Below are positions 1-11,153 of a DNA stretch of 64,000 bases, one piece after another. The position numbers were made by a program, and so were the translations under genes. How positions within the stretch are numbered: position 1 is the first letter of the stretch; every line of letters begins with the position of its first letter. Source of the DNA: Phanerochaete sordida (lineage: Eukaryota > Basidiomycota > Agaricomycetes > Polyporales > Phanerochaetaceae); the NCBI GenBank assembly GCA_019973155.2, contig BPQB01000010.1, positions 310,001 through 374,000 on the forward strand, given 5' to 3'. The notes beneath the pieces are model-generated. The model worked only from the letters and a program-made list of their open reading frames with translations. It ran no database searches and was not told where the DNA came from.

Positions 1-312
1 CCCGGCGGGAGGCCTCCGGGGAAGCCACCACCTGGAAAGCCGGACGGTGTGTTGCCCTTTTGATACAAAGGTAAGAACCTGCGCTTCGCAGAGACACAAA
101 TAACCACACCATCTTTCAACTCAAAGCTGGTGATGTTGAAGTCGTAAAGTCGTGAACGCAGGAGGGAAGGAGTGTGGTAAGCGGTTAAAGCAGCGCGACG
201 CGTCACTCTGCGCAGCCACGTGGTCCACGTGGCTCGCATTCCGCGCCCGGCGAGCAACCTCCTCCTCCAGCACCAACGCTAATCCTACTCCTACCTTCTT
301 TGCGCGCACGGC
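1..312. other. upstream region of the YIPF6-like gene
   Basis: No gene with supportable structure is seen here. The stretch contains the probable 5' leader of the YIPF6-like gene that starts at 313, with pyrimidine-rich sequence around 255-300. Anything transcribed leftward would be cut by the window edge. Confidence 0.4.
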
Positions 313-1626
313 ATGCAGAGGCACGAAGACAGCGCGACGACTCCCCTGACTGCCTCATCTCAGTTTATTCAGGCAGGTTCGTGCGTTGTGCGCAGTCTGC
401 CCGACGAACGGATATCATGACATGTAACGCTCTCAGACGACGATGACGACCTCGACGAGGACGCTATTCCCGGCTTCTCTCACCCAGGAATGCCTGGAAC
501 TCCCGGAAGCGCAGTACCGGATAAGGGAAAGGGTCGCGCAGTTGAGCAACTCGCAACGCCATCCGGTGGCTCGCAGTTTCCCCGCACCCCGCTTTCGGGA
601 AATATTGGTAGCACACCGAATGGCGCGCCACAGTCTGCACGGCAAACCATCGGTGGAGTAAGGGTTGAGACACGGTGAGTAGCTCTTTGCTCTGCTCTTT
701 CCGCGCTCATATGTCTTGCAGGCAGACTGGAGTGGACACGCTGGATGAACCTGTAACGACTACTATCGTGAGTAGCTATGAGCTATCCCAGATATCTTAT
801 GACCCTGACTACATTCAAAATAGGGTCGCGATCTCCTGTCAATATATACAAAGCTGGTTCAGGTGCTTTATCCGCCCAGAGGGGGTGCTTCACGGGAGGT
901 TTTGAGGTGCGGCCGATTGTTAGTCTTCATTCCGCGGCTTCTGACCATAGGTATGCAGAGACTGGGATCTCTGGGGGCCTTTCCTCTTCTGCCTAACTCT
1001 GGGTATTCTTCTCAGTGTCAACGTACGTCGCACACCTTCACCGTCGACCAAGTTCTCATTCCAAGCAGGCTCCCGCTTCCCAATCGCTCGGAGTATTTAC
1101 AAGTGTTGTCGCTATCATCTCTGTGGGCTCTCTGGTAGTCACAGTACAAGCCAAAGTACGTGGTACCCTGCCCCTTACGTGACTTCGCTCACGTCGCGCG
1201 CCTGTAGCTGCTCGGCGGCAGAGTGTACGTTTCACCATACGATAGCATAATTCCTCCCGCTCACGGTCTGCCAGGTCGTTCTTCCAGGGTCTCTGCGTGT
1301 TCGGCTACTGCGTCGCGCCTCTCAACATCGCCGCGCTCGTTTCTACCTTCGTTCACTTGATCTATGTCCGGGCTCCAATAGCTGTTGCGGCCTGGGCTTG
1401 GTGTGTATGGGGTGAGCTGGTTCCTATACAGTGCGCGCAAGTGTTTACTAATGAACCCAGCGGCCGTGAACTTCCTCGATGGCACGAAAATCGAGCAACA
1501 GCGGATCTTTCTTGCTGTATACCCTCTCCTGTGCGTCTGTTCTCGCACCCACAAAGGCATTTTGCTGACCGTTGGTTTTGCAGGCTTTTCTACTTCATCC
1601 TGGCTTGGATGATTATCATTCAATGA
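313..1626 (+). CDS. YIP4: Yip1-domain Golgi membrane protein, YIPF6/Yip4-like
   Basis: Ten exons: 313-376, 437-674, 722-767, 824-906, 959-1022, 1069-1155, 1208-1224, 1275-1411, 1461-1530 and 1584-1626. All join in frame into 282 residues. An acidic, Gly/Pro-rich cytosolic N-terminus (about residues 20-100) precedes the motif DWDLWGP and five hydrophobic segments. The run LLGGRVSFFQGLCVFGYC and the C-terminal LAVYPLL...FYFILAWMI are close to animal YIPF6. Family members sit in Golgi membranes and bind Rab GTPases in vesicle transport. Exon 7 is only 17 bases. The start was chosen because the 64-base first exon joins the acidic run in phase 1 and gives a normal family length. Family assignment is firm; the paralog level (YIPF6 rather than another Yip) is likely. 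Confidence 0.88.
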
Positions 1627-2097
1627 AGAGCCTGTCGCCTGTTTAATGCTATCATTGATACAACATAAGTGAGCTGTCCGCCAGCGCGAGGCGTGCACCA
1701 GAAGTGATTCTCGATCGTTCCTTGATATCGTTTAGTCCACCTATCGTTGCGTGGTTATCCTTGGAGCTTAGGCCTGCTGGAGCTCGTATCAAGAAGATGG
1801 TTTGCTATGAGATACACGCTACTCTATCTGATACATGCTTTTGTGTTCTGGGTATGCACGTCTATGGAAATTTGTACATTACAGCTATGGTCCCTGCAAT
1901 GAAAGACAACGAAGTGCAATCGATTATTCTGGCTGGGTATCACATACGTTATGGAGGAGGGGATGGTTACGAAAGTGTTGCCTGTCCGTGACACGCGTTT
2001 GAGAGGAAGACTGCCAGTGAGTCGGGTGACAGCAGAGCGAGAGTATACGCGCGGGTGCCTCGCGCTCATACGCTTCTATGCATCCCGATGCTGCGTG
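1627..2097. other. intergenic gap between the YIPF6-like gene and T1
   Basis: The two genes converge here. Only short, unsupported reading frames are present. I see no repeat, RNA gene or clear regulatory site beyond the expected 3' ends. Confidence 0.4.
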
Positions 2098-2979
2098 CTA
2101 GGTCACAGTAATGCGGTGGGTCTTGGTACGCAGCATGGCTTTGGCGGTGAGCACGGTCTGGATGACCATGACGACCATGTAGACGACGACGCCGATTGCG
2201 ATGTAGTGCTCTTCGGCATCAGTGAGCCGGTACGCAAGATCTTCAAGGTCGAGGACCGAAATTGCAGCACATGCCGCGCGGAACACGACGAACGTGATGA
2301 TACCGCTGAGCAAACCAATGAGCTAGGTCTACGATGAAGGAGAGCGCGAAGCGTACCACGCCGTAAACGTGAAGGGGGTAGACAAGACGACAGGCATGCT
2401 GAGCCAAGCATCGCCAGGCGCTGCTGCTTGTTTCTAGAAAGTGCGGACGCGTCAGCAAGCCGGTATTCGATGCATGTCAGGTTTAACTCGCCTCCATCCA
2501 AATGAGGGTACCGGGATAATAGCCGCAGATATGGGTCAATGAGTCCATGAAAATCATGCTCAGAATGAGCCCATTGACGAGGTACGTCAGGCTCAGGACG
2601 GCGAGGGCTTGTAGCAAAACGTGCTTCTCCGCCTGAGCCTTGGCTTCTTCAATGGTGAGGTATACGGTGATGGACCTGTAAGCCAATTGTCAGCACAATG
2701 CATAAGCCGAGGAGGCGGCTGCACTCACAGAATGGTAGCCAGCGACGCGAGTGTGTTGTAGTTGTACCGCTTGATGCAGTCCCTCATGAAGTGCTGGAAC
2801 GGCTCGGCAGAGATAGCGGGGCGGCCAACGCGTGGCGAGTTCGCATGCCACACTGCGACGACCTCGGCGAGTTGTTTGCGATAAATTGCAATCGCCACGG
2901 CGGCGACGACGAAGTGCACGAGCAAGCTCGGGACCGGGACGGTGCTCGCGCCCTTGAGGAGGGTGTTCCAAATAGCCAT
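2098..2979 (-). CDS. array 1 membrane protein T1 (unknown family)
   Basis: Four exons: 2979-2729, 2675-2492, 2433-2369 and 2305-2098, giving 235 residues with intron phases 2, 0, 2, as in the other array 1 genes. The hydropathy pattern suggests four or five membrane segments (about residues 15-35, 75-95, 105-135, 155-185 and 200-225). Exon 3 encodes a block ending VVLSTPF, matching VVLGTPY in T3. The second intron must start with GC (GAG then GCGAGT) to keep the conserved phase. A CTATAT element lies about 65 bases upstream. The start at 2979 was preferred over an in-frame ATG at 3033 because of that spacing. T1 is head-to-head with T2. The function is unknown; the family is unrecognised. Confidence 0.72.
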
Positions 2980-3937
2980 CCTAGACTCGGTGCGGTGGGG
3001 GATGATTGAGGCTGAGAGTAAAGCAACTGCCACCAGATAGATATAGGGGTTGGATTATATCTATGTGCCTGCAGCAAGGCTATGGGTGTCAGGATCACGA
3101 GTACACGTAGTACGCACGGCAAACATTCTGGACCACTCACAAGTGAGCACAGCCTAAGTTGAATAGCGCCCCGGGGAACGTCCGGGTGGTACAAAAAATA
3201 TGAATTCTAGTCCCGCACAGCAGGTGTGGTACCGGGGGAAAGCCCTGGATCAGGTCGTCGATGAGAGGGTCTACTTGAAGCTTGAAGGGCTCAGGCGCAA
3301 CCCACAGCATTCGCGACCTGCTGACCGTGTGATAAGGCTTCTCTGGTTTCATAGTACAATTTATGCACAGGAAACATAGCCCACGGGCTTCGAGATATGG
3401 CCCTACTGAATTGTTGAAGGATGCTGTCCTCGCCTTCTGGTACAAAAGCTGTGAACTGCGCGCAGATGAGTACGACAGTTGCAGTACGAGGAAAGTAACG
3501 TCGGAATGCCTGACCGACACATACCTGAGAATGGCTATATTACGTCCGATATCACGCGTGCCGAAGAAGCCCTCCTGGCAGAGGCGGTCCAAGGAATGCG
3601 AGGATAGACACAGCCAACTCAGCCTTACTCGCGCCGCGCGCCAAGCGCTTGCTTGACCAGGGTTCTCCTTGACCTCGACCTCCTGTGCTACTAGCTTGGA
3701 TCGGTATCGCCTCGTTCGCTTCCAAGGACACAGAGATGGACCGCAGAAGGATGGAGAAGCACAGCCCTCTGAGTTCCAGCGAGTGCTCCGACCGGCTGCA
3801 GCGGGAACGTCCATCGCAGATGTCTTGGTCGTGGCACCTGCGCGCACACCTTGGACCGGTGCGGGTATAAACACTGTCGTACGTGTAGACTGGGCAGCAG
3901 GAGCTGCCCTTGTCACCCATCTTCCGCCATTAGCTCT
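2980..3937. other. divergent spacer between T1 and T2
   Basis: This 958-base spacer should hold promoters for T1 and T2. It also carries long open stretches on the minus strand (about 3250-3920) with a possible splice pair, donor near 3525 and acceptor near 3458. I could not build a convincing gene from them. They may be a decayed third gene of the array unit or chance open frames. Confidence 0.3.
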
Positions 3938-4658
3938 ATGCTTCGTACGGTCCCCATGCTCCCTGTACACACTGCCTTCAGCCACGGCGATAGCCATGAC
4001 GAAAAGCAGCATCACTGTCACTCCCGCGAATCGGATGCCCTCACTGATCTGCTAGACTCCAATATTCTCGTTGCGGGTTTGCTTTCAACGTATGTCAGCC
4101 TGGTTCCTAGTGCAAGTCCGAACTGACGACCACTTGCGCAGAGCAATATTTTCGATTACTTCACTGCGTCATATCGTGTCAAACCCGGTCCTGCGAACCG
4201 CTGGTCATCTGGCATGCTTGATCGACATCGTCGGGTTACTCAGCTCGCTCGCGTTGCGCCTGCGTCTTACCTGCTTGCGCCGGGACCCGACAGAACGTGG
4301 CGAGCACTTCGCTCAGGTAATAGCATTCCCTAGCAAACTCTTCTCGTTCGCTCATTCTTCCCAGGCCGTCCGCCGCAGCTGGTCAGACAAAACTATATCC
4401 GCTTTCTCGCCTCTGGCATTAATATCTAGGTGAGCCATCTTGGCATCTTCCAACGCTATTTTCTTGTTGCTGAATTTCCCCTACAGCTCTATCATCCTTT
4501 TCCTTATTGTACTTTCCGGATCGCTTTTCACGACCAATAGCATCGACAACATCGCAGTACCATATCACGCGTACGAACTGACGATCATGGGCGTAGCGTT
4601 TGCGCTGTCAGCGACTCAAATCATCGCCGTAGGAAAGATGTGTGTAACTCTGGGATGA
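3938..4658 (+). CDS. array 1 membrane protein T2 (unknown family)
   Basis: Four exons: 3938-4089, 4142-4316, 4365-4429 and 4487-4658, giving 187 residues with phases 2, 0, 2. Exon 2 encodes a hydrophobic helix followed by an Arg-rich loop (RLRLTCLRRDPTERGEHFAQ), the same layout as RLRAW...REG in T7 and T8. Exon 3 is 65 bases, identical in length to exon 3 of T1, T3 and T4. Exon 4 encodes two membrane segments separated by a short polar loop. The N-terminal tail is His-rich. The start is the first in-frame ATG; a second one lies six codons downstream. The gene diverges from T1 and converges on T3. The function is unknown. Confidence 0.72.
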
Positions 4659-5040
4659 ATATCGGCATTGCTCGGATGGCCTTGCTTTCGGATCCCCATG
4701 GACATTGGCAGAGTTCCTCGTGATGACTTGATCGGGATTGGCAGTTTGCGTAGAGTAGCGTATCAAGGATCTCAAAGGCTCGTCACTATTGTGGATATGC
4801 TGCATTATTTCCAACGTGCTTCTGAGGTGACAAATAAACCGGAAAGAGCTGGAGTTATCAAGGCTGGAGGTACACAGTCGTAAGACATAGCAGGACGTTC
4901 ATCACCCGCGACCGTCTATAGCTAGAGACTTGCATTTGGAGCTTGGATTGGTAAAGCAACTACAGACACAGTGAATTAAAAATATAAGGCATAGGGATTT
5001 TCCTTCACCGCGCGTCCACCGAACGCAGACGCAGTCTGCG
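4659..5040. other. convergent gap between T2 and T3
   Basis: These are the 3' flanks of two converging genes. I see no further gene or RNA. Its length is close to the equivalent gap between T4 and T5 (362 bases), consistent with a duplicated unit. Confidence 0.4.
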
Positions 5041-5963
5041 CTAGCCATGGGCGTTGGCTGGGATAGCACGAAAGTCGTACTCCTGGAGCTGAACAAACAC
5101 CTGGGCTGCAAAAGCACAGTGGACAACAACGAGCGAGCTGTAGAGCGTCATGATGACCGAGATGTAGTTTCGGCCTTCGGGAGCTGACTCTGGGGTGCCC
5201 GCCATCCATGCCGCGGCACTGACTGCGTAGTACATCGCAACGCTCAAGACAGAGCTGCATGGCAAGCAGAATATCAGCTAGCGCCCGATGTGCTACGCGT
5301 GCGTGGAGCATACCTGAAAGTCCAGGCATACGGGGTACCGAGGACTACAGCCATGTCCACGCCTTCATTAGCAGCAGTCTATGGAAGCGGCGAGTGAGCG
5401 CGATCGCAAGGATGGATGCGAGCGTATGCATACCTCCTGCAATGCGAGGATTTGCCTCTGAGATCGTATCACGTCCGTAAGGGTGTCGCTAAAGAACAGG
5501 GTAAGGTACAACCCCGCCATAGCGTTCGTCGTGCTGATGATGGCGAGAGCTCGGAGAGCGTTGTACATGGCGTGCGCGTCCAAACCGTAGAGGCAGAAGC
5601 AGGCAGTACTGCAATGAGAGAATTTGTAGCGTCAGGATCAAGCATCTCATGGGTAAGGGGGCGGACGCACTTGATGACGGCGAGCGAGATGAGCATGTTA
5701 TAGGTAGAGCCCGCCAAGAACTTCCGAATGAGGGTACGATTGCGCACGACCTCGGTAGTGGACAAGTCGTTTCCTGGCATGATAGGCTCTGGCCTCGCGC
5801 CACCGCTCTTTCTGCTATAGAGATAGCGACTAAAGACAAGGGCGACGACAAGGCAGCTGGTAGCGCAAGCTGCGACCACTGCGCCCTCAGCACCACCCAC
5901 CGCGGAGTAGCGAGGGGACCCAGATGAACCGGTGGTGGTGGTTGTGGACACTATGTCAGACAT
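5041..5963 (-). CDS. array 1 membrane protein T3 (unknown family)
   Basis: Four exons: 5963-5671, 5608-5434, 5378-5314 and 5254-5041, giving 248 residues with phases 2, 0, 2. After a Thr/Ser-rich N-terminus, the first membrane segment is AACATSCLVVALVFSRYLY. A polar loop and then further hydrophobic segments follow in exons 2, 3 and 4. Exon 2 is 175 bases and exon 3 is 65, exactly as in T2. A TATA element is at 6020-6029, 57 bases before the ATG. It is closest to T1 and T5, the other minus-strand members of the divergent pairs. It converges on T2 and diverges from T4. The function is unknown. Confidence 0.78.
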
Positions 5964-7025
5964 CGTTGCTGCTGAAGGGTGTCTTGGGGTTGGGCTTAGA
6001 GGACACGTTTGGGATTGAGTATATATAATCGCTCTGCTGATGTCATCAGTATGTGCTGCCAGCCACCTGGAGATAGAGGAATATAATAAAATACGATGTG
6101 TGCTTACGGGAAAGACGCTGGCAGGAAGGCAGGGGGCGTGCTTCCAAGCTGAGTGGCTGCTACAAAGTATAGGCGAGCGTGCAAAGTCTTCCTCGGACGT
6201 TCTGCTGAGAACCCCGGAGACGATGGGTCTGATCTGTCAATGTAGCCTATACATAGGTGTATACCGTGTACACGGCGGCCCCAGACACTACAGCACCCAG
6301 GGTCGTATCGAATCTACATGCCCTGCCTCTGCGTCCGTTAGTTACAAGTTGGCGGTGCATGTATAGCACTTACCCAGGCATGTAGGCCACTCCCGTCTCT
6401 CATACGGAGGCTATCGCTCAATTCAGGTACCCAGAGCTGTGTATCAGACCGAACAGCTGCAAGGAAAGGAAGTAGAGTGCATTCTGAAAGAGCTGTGATA
6501 CTTGACGTCCAAGGCGGTTCCGAGGATCCAATCCAAGAAGCAAACACCGCTCTGCGTAGACGCCCGAAATTCCGGTGACCAGACGCGAGCGCTTTGCTCG
6601 CGAGGCTCTGCACGTCACCAAACCCACGTCGAAACGAGCTTTGCTACTCTGTGCAGTAGACTCGAATCCGTGCTCCTCAAGGCGAGTATTCTCCACGCGT
6701 AGAGCGGAACTTGCACTGACATTCACCGAAGGAGCCGAGAACCCTTGACAGGGCTGTATCTATACTACACTGCGTCATGGCGGAAGTCGCAGGGGTACAT
6801 AAAGCCTTCGAAGTGCGTTCGTAGGCCGACATCGCGACGCCTTCATCCAGATTCACCACACTCGCGACACTTGCATGGTAGGGCGCATTACGCTCTGCGG
6901 AACAAAATCGCTCATTTCTTTTCAAGGCAGTTCGTCGCTCTTTCCCTATCCAAGCTGACTTCAACAATCGCCAGCATCAAGTCTAACCCGTCATTCTGAA
7001 TCACACGTCCAAAGAATCTGCAGCA
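5964..7025. other. divergent spacer between T3 and T4
   Basis: This 1062-base spacer holds the T3 TATA element at 6020-6029. Minus-strand reading frames between about 6420 and 6970 include a hydrophobic stretch (QNALYFLSLQLFGL) that could be a degraded array 1 exon. No intact gene could be assembled. Confidence 0.3.
6020..6029 (-). promoter_or_regulatory. TATA element of T3
   Basis: An alternating TA run sits 57 bases before the T3 start codon. Similar elements lie 40-75 bases before several array 2 genes. Confidence 0.55.
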
Positions 7026-7698
7026 ATGACCCGCGCCGCGGTTGAAGTTCTGGACGTTGCCCCAGGTGTGGCCAGTGCTGCTCTTGCAGACAGGCTCGAC
7101 AACATCATTCTCGTGACCGGCTTGCTCCTGAGGTACGAAGATCTCTCATAATAATAGAAGTACAGCGTTCTAACGGATTCTAGTCCTATGTACAGTGTTC
7201 TCAATATGCGTGACGTGGCGGGCACGCCTACACTTTGCGTGATCACATATGCCGCATGCGCTATGGATGCTTGTGGGCTGCTCGCTTCTCTGTTCTGTCG
7301 ACTGCGCCTTCGAATTCTGAAATCTCAGAATCGCGACGAACAATATGCCCAGGTAGGCCAAGGACTCCGACAGATATGATGGAACGCGCGGCTGACCATA
7401 ATTGGCCGCCGTAGAAGCTCAGTGGCTGTCGGATCACATCTGCGTTGTCTCTCGTGTCGCCTATGGTACTCCTAGCTAGGTATGGCTTTCCTCCCTTCTT
7501 TACCATCACCCCTCTCACCTTTGCCGTTCGTTTAGTGCCATGCTGCTCCTCCTGATTACTCTGTCGGGCTCCCTCATCCTTGACGCCGACCGTACAGAGG
7601 TCTTTCAGGCAGCTGTTGGTGTCCCACAGCTAGTCCTGCTGGTAGTAGGAGGCTCGTTTCTTGTCGCTCACGGGAGCTTCGTCTTGCGCTCCTCGTGA
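7026..7698 (+). CDS. array 1 membrane protein T4 (unknown family)
   Basis: Four exons: 7026-7132, 7184-7352, 7415-7479 and 7536-7698, giving 167 residues with phases 2, 0, 2. It is the shortest family member. Exon 2 (169 bases, as in T6-T8) encodes a helix and the basic loop RLRLRILKSQNRDEQYAQ. Exon 4 has two hydrophobic segments around the motif LSGSL, also found in T2 (VLSGSLFTT). It is therefore closest to T2, the plus-strand partner in the first divergent pair. The N-terminal tail is short and acidic. It diverges from T3 and converges on T5. The function is unknown; probably a four-pass membrane protein. Confidence 0.78.
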
Positions 7699-8060
7699 CG
7701 TAGTCGCGTTGTCTACGCTGTTCACAATCTGTATCTTAAAGCTGTTTGTCAAGACCCAGCTTGTCGTATGCTTTCCCTAATTTTTCCTTCTGTTATACCC
7801 GTTACCATAGCTTACTCGTGCTTCTCAGAGTGTAGTCCGTACATATCTCCTAGCCTTAGACCACTAGTAGTCGTGTATCTCTAGAATTGTTATCTCATTA
7901 GTAGCGTAGAATCGCTGCGCATATATTCTACTGTACAAGGAGGCCGAGAACGATGACGGGTCCATGGGGGTACCATGAGAAGGAATATGAGAGTCAACCA
8001 AGACGGGCGAGCGAGCCTTTCGCCTTCGATGACCCCCAGAAACTGGCGTGTCGCAACGGT
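7699..8060. other. convergent gap between T4 and T5
   Basis: These are the 3' flanks of two converging genes. They are AT-richer than the neighbouring coding sequence and contain no supportable gene. Confidence 0.4.
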
Positions 8061-8970
8061 CTAAATATCTTGTGCCAGAGACGATAAGCGTCGGAATGTT
8101 CTGGCGCAAGATACCATGGCGATAACAGACGCAGGCACCACAACGATGACGCCGAAGGCAAGGCTTCCGCTAAGGCTGCCATACTCCAAAGGGAGGAGAT
8201 CGGGCTCGTCACTGGAAGTGGGGGGTAGCATACACGCGTAAAGGTATGCTACGAATAGCACAACGGACCTGGCAGAGGTAAATGAGTCCGGCGCAGCGAT
8301 TGGGGCGAGGGAGGCTTACCACGCAGAAAAAGCGTGAGGGGCCGCTAGCTTGACATGCAGCCCTCGTTCATGCAGCAGCCTCTTACAGCCAACATAGCCT
8401 CAGCGCGGCTTCGGCTGGAATGCTAGGTTTCGCACACACCTGTCGCCAAGCTTCAGCACTCCTCGCAGGCATCCTTACATTTCCCGGCAGCTGCAATGCC
8501 GAGAAAGATAATAGGATACCGAGGGTCGCGTAGATAAGAGAGAGCGTCCAGAGAATCTTCGGAACCGGATATCTCAGGGACTCGTGGATCCGCTCGCCTC
8601 CCTTGAGAGGACACTTGAATGTCTGGGTCTCTGTAGCCATGCTAATTTGAATGCTCCTCTTTAGCGTGGAGATACAAGCCGTCCTGTGTCGCACTTACAG
8701 AAACACAGAGACCGTACATGTTAGGCTGACTTGAAGCTCTCGGTGATACATGCTCCCAAATTCGCCCAATACGTTTGGAAGTCGCTCATCTGCGGGTCGC
8801 GTGTTGCCCAGCGTCTGGAGACGGGAGCGGTACCTCCCCGCAAGCGACCCAGTTAGGAGGCATGCAAGGACGTCAATGAAGCGGGGCCGAGCTGCGACGG
8901 CATCTTCCATGATTCCAAATAGACAGCAAATCTCCTGTACCACGTCGACCGTCTCAGAACGGGCCTCCAC
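8061..8970 (-). CDS. array 1 membrane protein T5 (unknown family)
   Basis: Four exons: 8970-8699, 8641-8479, 8381-8320 and 8268-8061, giving 234 residues with phases 2, 0, 2. Exon 4 is 208 bases, the same as in T1. The hydrophobic segments are FIDVLACLLTGSLAG in exon 1, ILWTLSLIYATLGILLSF in exon 2, and two in exon 4 (VVLFVAYLYACML and LAFGVIVVVPASVIAMV). The acceptor of the second intron reads AAG rather than CAG, a weak point of the model. A downstream ATG at 8910 is an alternative start. It diverges from T6. The function is unknown. Confidence 0.68.
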
Positions 8971-9814
8971 GTCCAGAAATTCGATCAGACTTACAATTCG
9001 TCGGTACGTGAAGAGGCGACAACGCCAAGCGTCGTCAATTGATCTCAGAAAATCTTCGGCTGAGACGGCTGTTGTTATAAGAGGAGGCAGATTTTGTGAA
9101 CAGCCTCACACTGTGACAGCAAGGCTTTGGCACAGTTTGGCACCAGGCGCAGTGCCTCCGTGCTAATACAGAAAGACGCACAGCTTCACGGAGTGAGGAG
9201 CCGCCCGCTGCCCTAAAATATGCTGTCCTAGGAACCCTATAATCCCCAAGCAACAACGTGCTCACCAACCAAGGATGCCGTGAGACAATAAGATGCGTCG
9301 CCATTGCGTTGATCAGGCAGATCGTCTTGCACTAGTCGAGCCATCTTTCCATCTTCTCGCATCGAGTCATCCTCACGGGACGCTTCCCAACTCAGTGGCT
9401 GCCCTTCTTCGTTATGCACGAGACAAAGTAAGGACAGGAAGACGTACAGAAACAGCAGAGTTTGTATGCTGCTGGTATGTCCGATCCGGCGCTCCGGTAC
9501 CAAAGGGGCGAGATTTCCAGCTTGATTGGAGAATGGTGGGACAGGATGTGACACAAGGCAGGGGCAGGCATTCTGGATGGGTATAAAGGTCAGAGATTGG
9601 GCCTTCTTCATGTTGAAGCAAACCCGCGAGTGCACGTACGTGGTGGGCACAGGAAAGAGTACAGATAGCGCCGTACATCCCCGCGTCTATCGGCTGCACC
9701 GCTTGACTTAGCCCCAGTAGCACACTGGTCACGACGTACCTACACCTCGCGTCGGTGAGACTTCAAATGCTAGATATTTACATGTGTAGCTCATCACCTT
9801 TTCTCATAAGAAAT
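8971..9814. other. divergent spacer between T5 and T6
   Basis: This 844-base spacer between divergent genes contains minus-strand hydrophobic reading frames (for example TLLFLYVFLSLLCLV near 9430-9475). They resemble array 1 membrane segments but cannot be assembled into an intact gene. A degraded paralog is possible. Confidence 0.3.
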
Positions 9815-10656
9815 ATGTCGGAAGACAAAGCCCCCCTGCTTCCCTCAGAGACCACCAGCCTGAGTTTCACGCTTGAGGAGACTCGTGACGAACCGTTTAC
9901 GCTGCCGGCAGACGTAGATGGCTGGATCGACAGCTTCAAGAAGACTGAGCGGGATCACGCTCTCCTCTTTGCAGTCCTTCTAGGGTACGTCGTCCCGCCT
10001 CTCGCGATCAACGACAAACTGGACGCTGACCGACATGTCCCACTGACTACAGACCATTCCTCGTGTGGTGGCGATTCCCAGCTATCCAGTCCTCCCACGC
10101 GCTGAGGATTGTGGCGATTTCTGTTTGCGCGCTCACGGCCAGCTGCCTGTGTATCTCGGTCACTCTCTACTGGCGGGCGCGGGGTGCAGCATGCGAGGGC
10201 AAAGCCGAACAATTCATGAAGGTGCGTGTCCTCGAAGTCATACAACGACTCGCATCCTGACTGTTTGCAGGACGTTCTTTCTTTCCGTTATGAGCCCCGG
10301 CGGCGAGAGAGTACCCTCATTATCAATGCCCCGTCCCACCTATTCACATTGTGCGTAGACCGTCATGCATGTTTCTGCTCATGCTGTGTTCGCTGACAGA
10401 TGATCCCGACAGCACTATGTTTCTGTTCATGGTCGAGATCATTGGCTATACATGGCTCTCGATCCCTCGTCCAGCAGATATGCAGATCCCCGCGTTTGAC
10501 GTCATCGACGCTCTGTCGCTGCAGGTGCTGGCTACCATCTGTGGCGCGATTATCGGTCGTAGCTCCAAGGTCATCCGCAAGCTAGGAAGTGATCCCGACT
10601 CTGCGCTCGCGATTTCGCAAGGCGGCGCTGTCGATATCGTGCAAGAAAAGGTGTGA
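9815..10656 (+). CDS. array 1 membrane protein T6 (unknown family)
   Basis: Four exons: 9815-9984, 10053-10221, 10271-10350 and 10413-10656, giving 220 residues with phases 2, 0, 2. Exons 2, 3 and 4 (169, 80 and 244 bases) equal those of T7. The N-terminal tail is acidic with the motif PLLPSE. Four membrane segments are predicted: one spans the exon 1/2 junction, one is in exon 2, one spans the exon 3/4 junction, and the last is in exon 4. The C-terminus ends VQEKV, as in T8. The nearer acceptor before exon 4 would create a stop, so the downstream one was used. It diverges from T5 and is followed by two same-strand copies. The function is unknown. Confidence 0.8.
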
Positions 10657-11153
10657 TTCGCTATCCCTCTGACTTGCTAAGGCCATCGATGTAGCACGGC
10701 ATTTTGTATCTTCTGCTCATATCCCATCGCCACGAGCATACCACTCCTCAACAGCCTTCATGTTATCACCTCTTGCGAAACTTCGATGCGTAGCACTTCC
10801 TGCGGGTAATGTAGCCCTGGTACATTACTCGCTGCTACAGCGCATACCTTGATATCTCTCCAATAAGGCATACATTTATTAGCTCACACAGAGAGTGACC
10901 TGGGGTGACCGAGGCCTTTGACCCTGCCCCATCGTCATGCTGGAGCAACTCGACGATTGGCAACTTGAAACAGAGACAAACAGATAGCGCTCAACTGAGT
11001 TAGTGGCGTCATAGCTTAGACTTTCAACTTGCTCCTCACTACCATCTTCCCCAGCCACTTGATATACGACGTTTCTCGCTAGATAATCTGTGCGAAAATT
11101 TTCACCTCTGAATCATCATCTCGACCATCTGAAATCCAGCTCACAGAGACACT
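10657..11153. other. gap between T6 and T7
   Basis: This holds the 3' flank of T6 and the presumed promoter of T7. No other gene or RNA is supportable. Confidence 0.4.

Noticed and set aside
3137..4021. Minus-strand open frame of 294 codons starting with a hydrophobic stretch
   Set aside because: It overlaps exon 1 of T2 on the other strand, shows no domain, and its composition changes along its length. Chance open frame or decayed exons are more likely.
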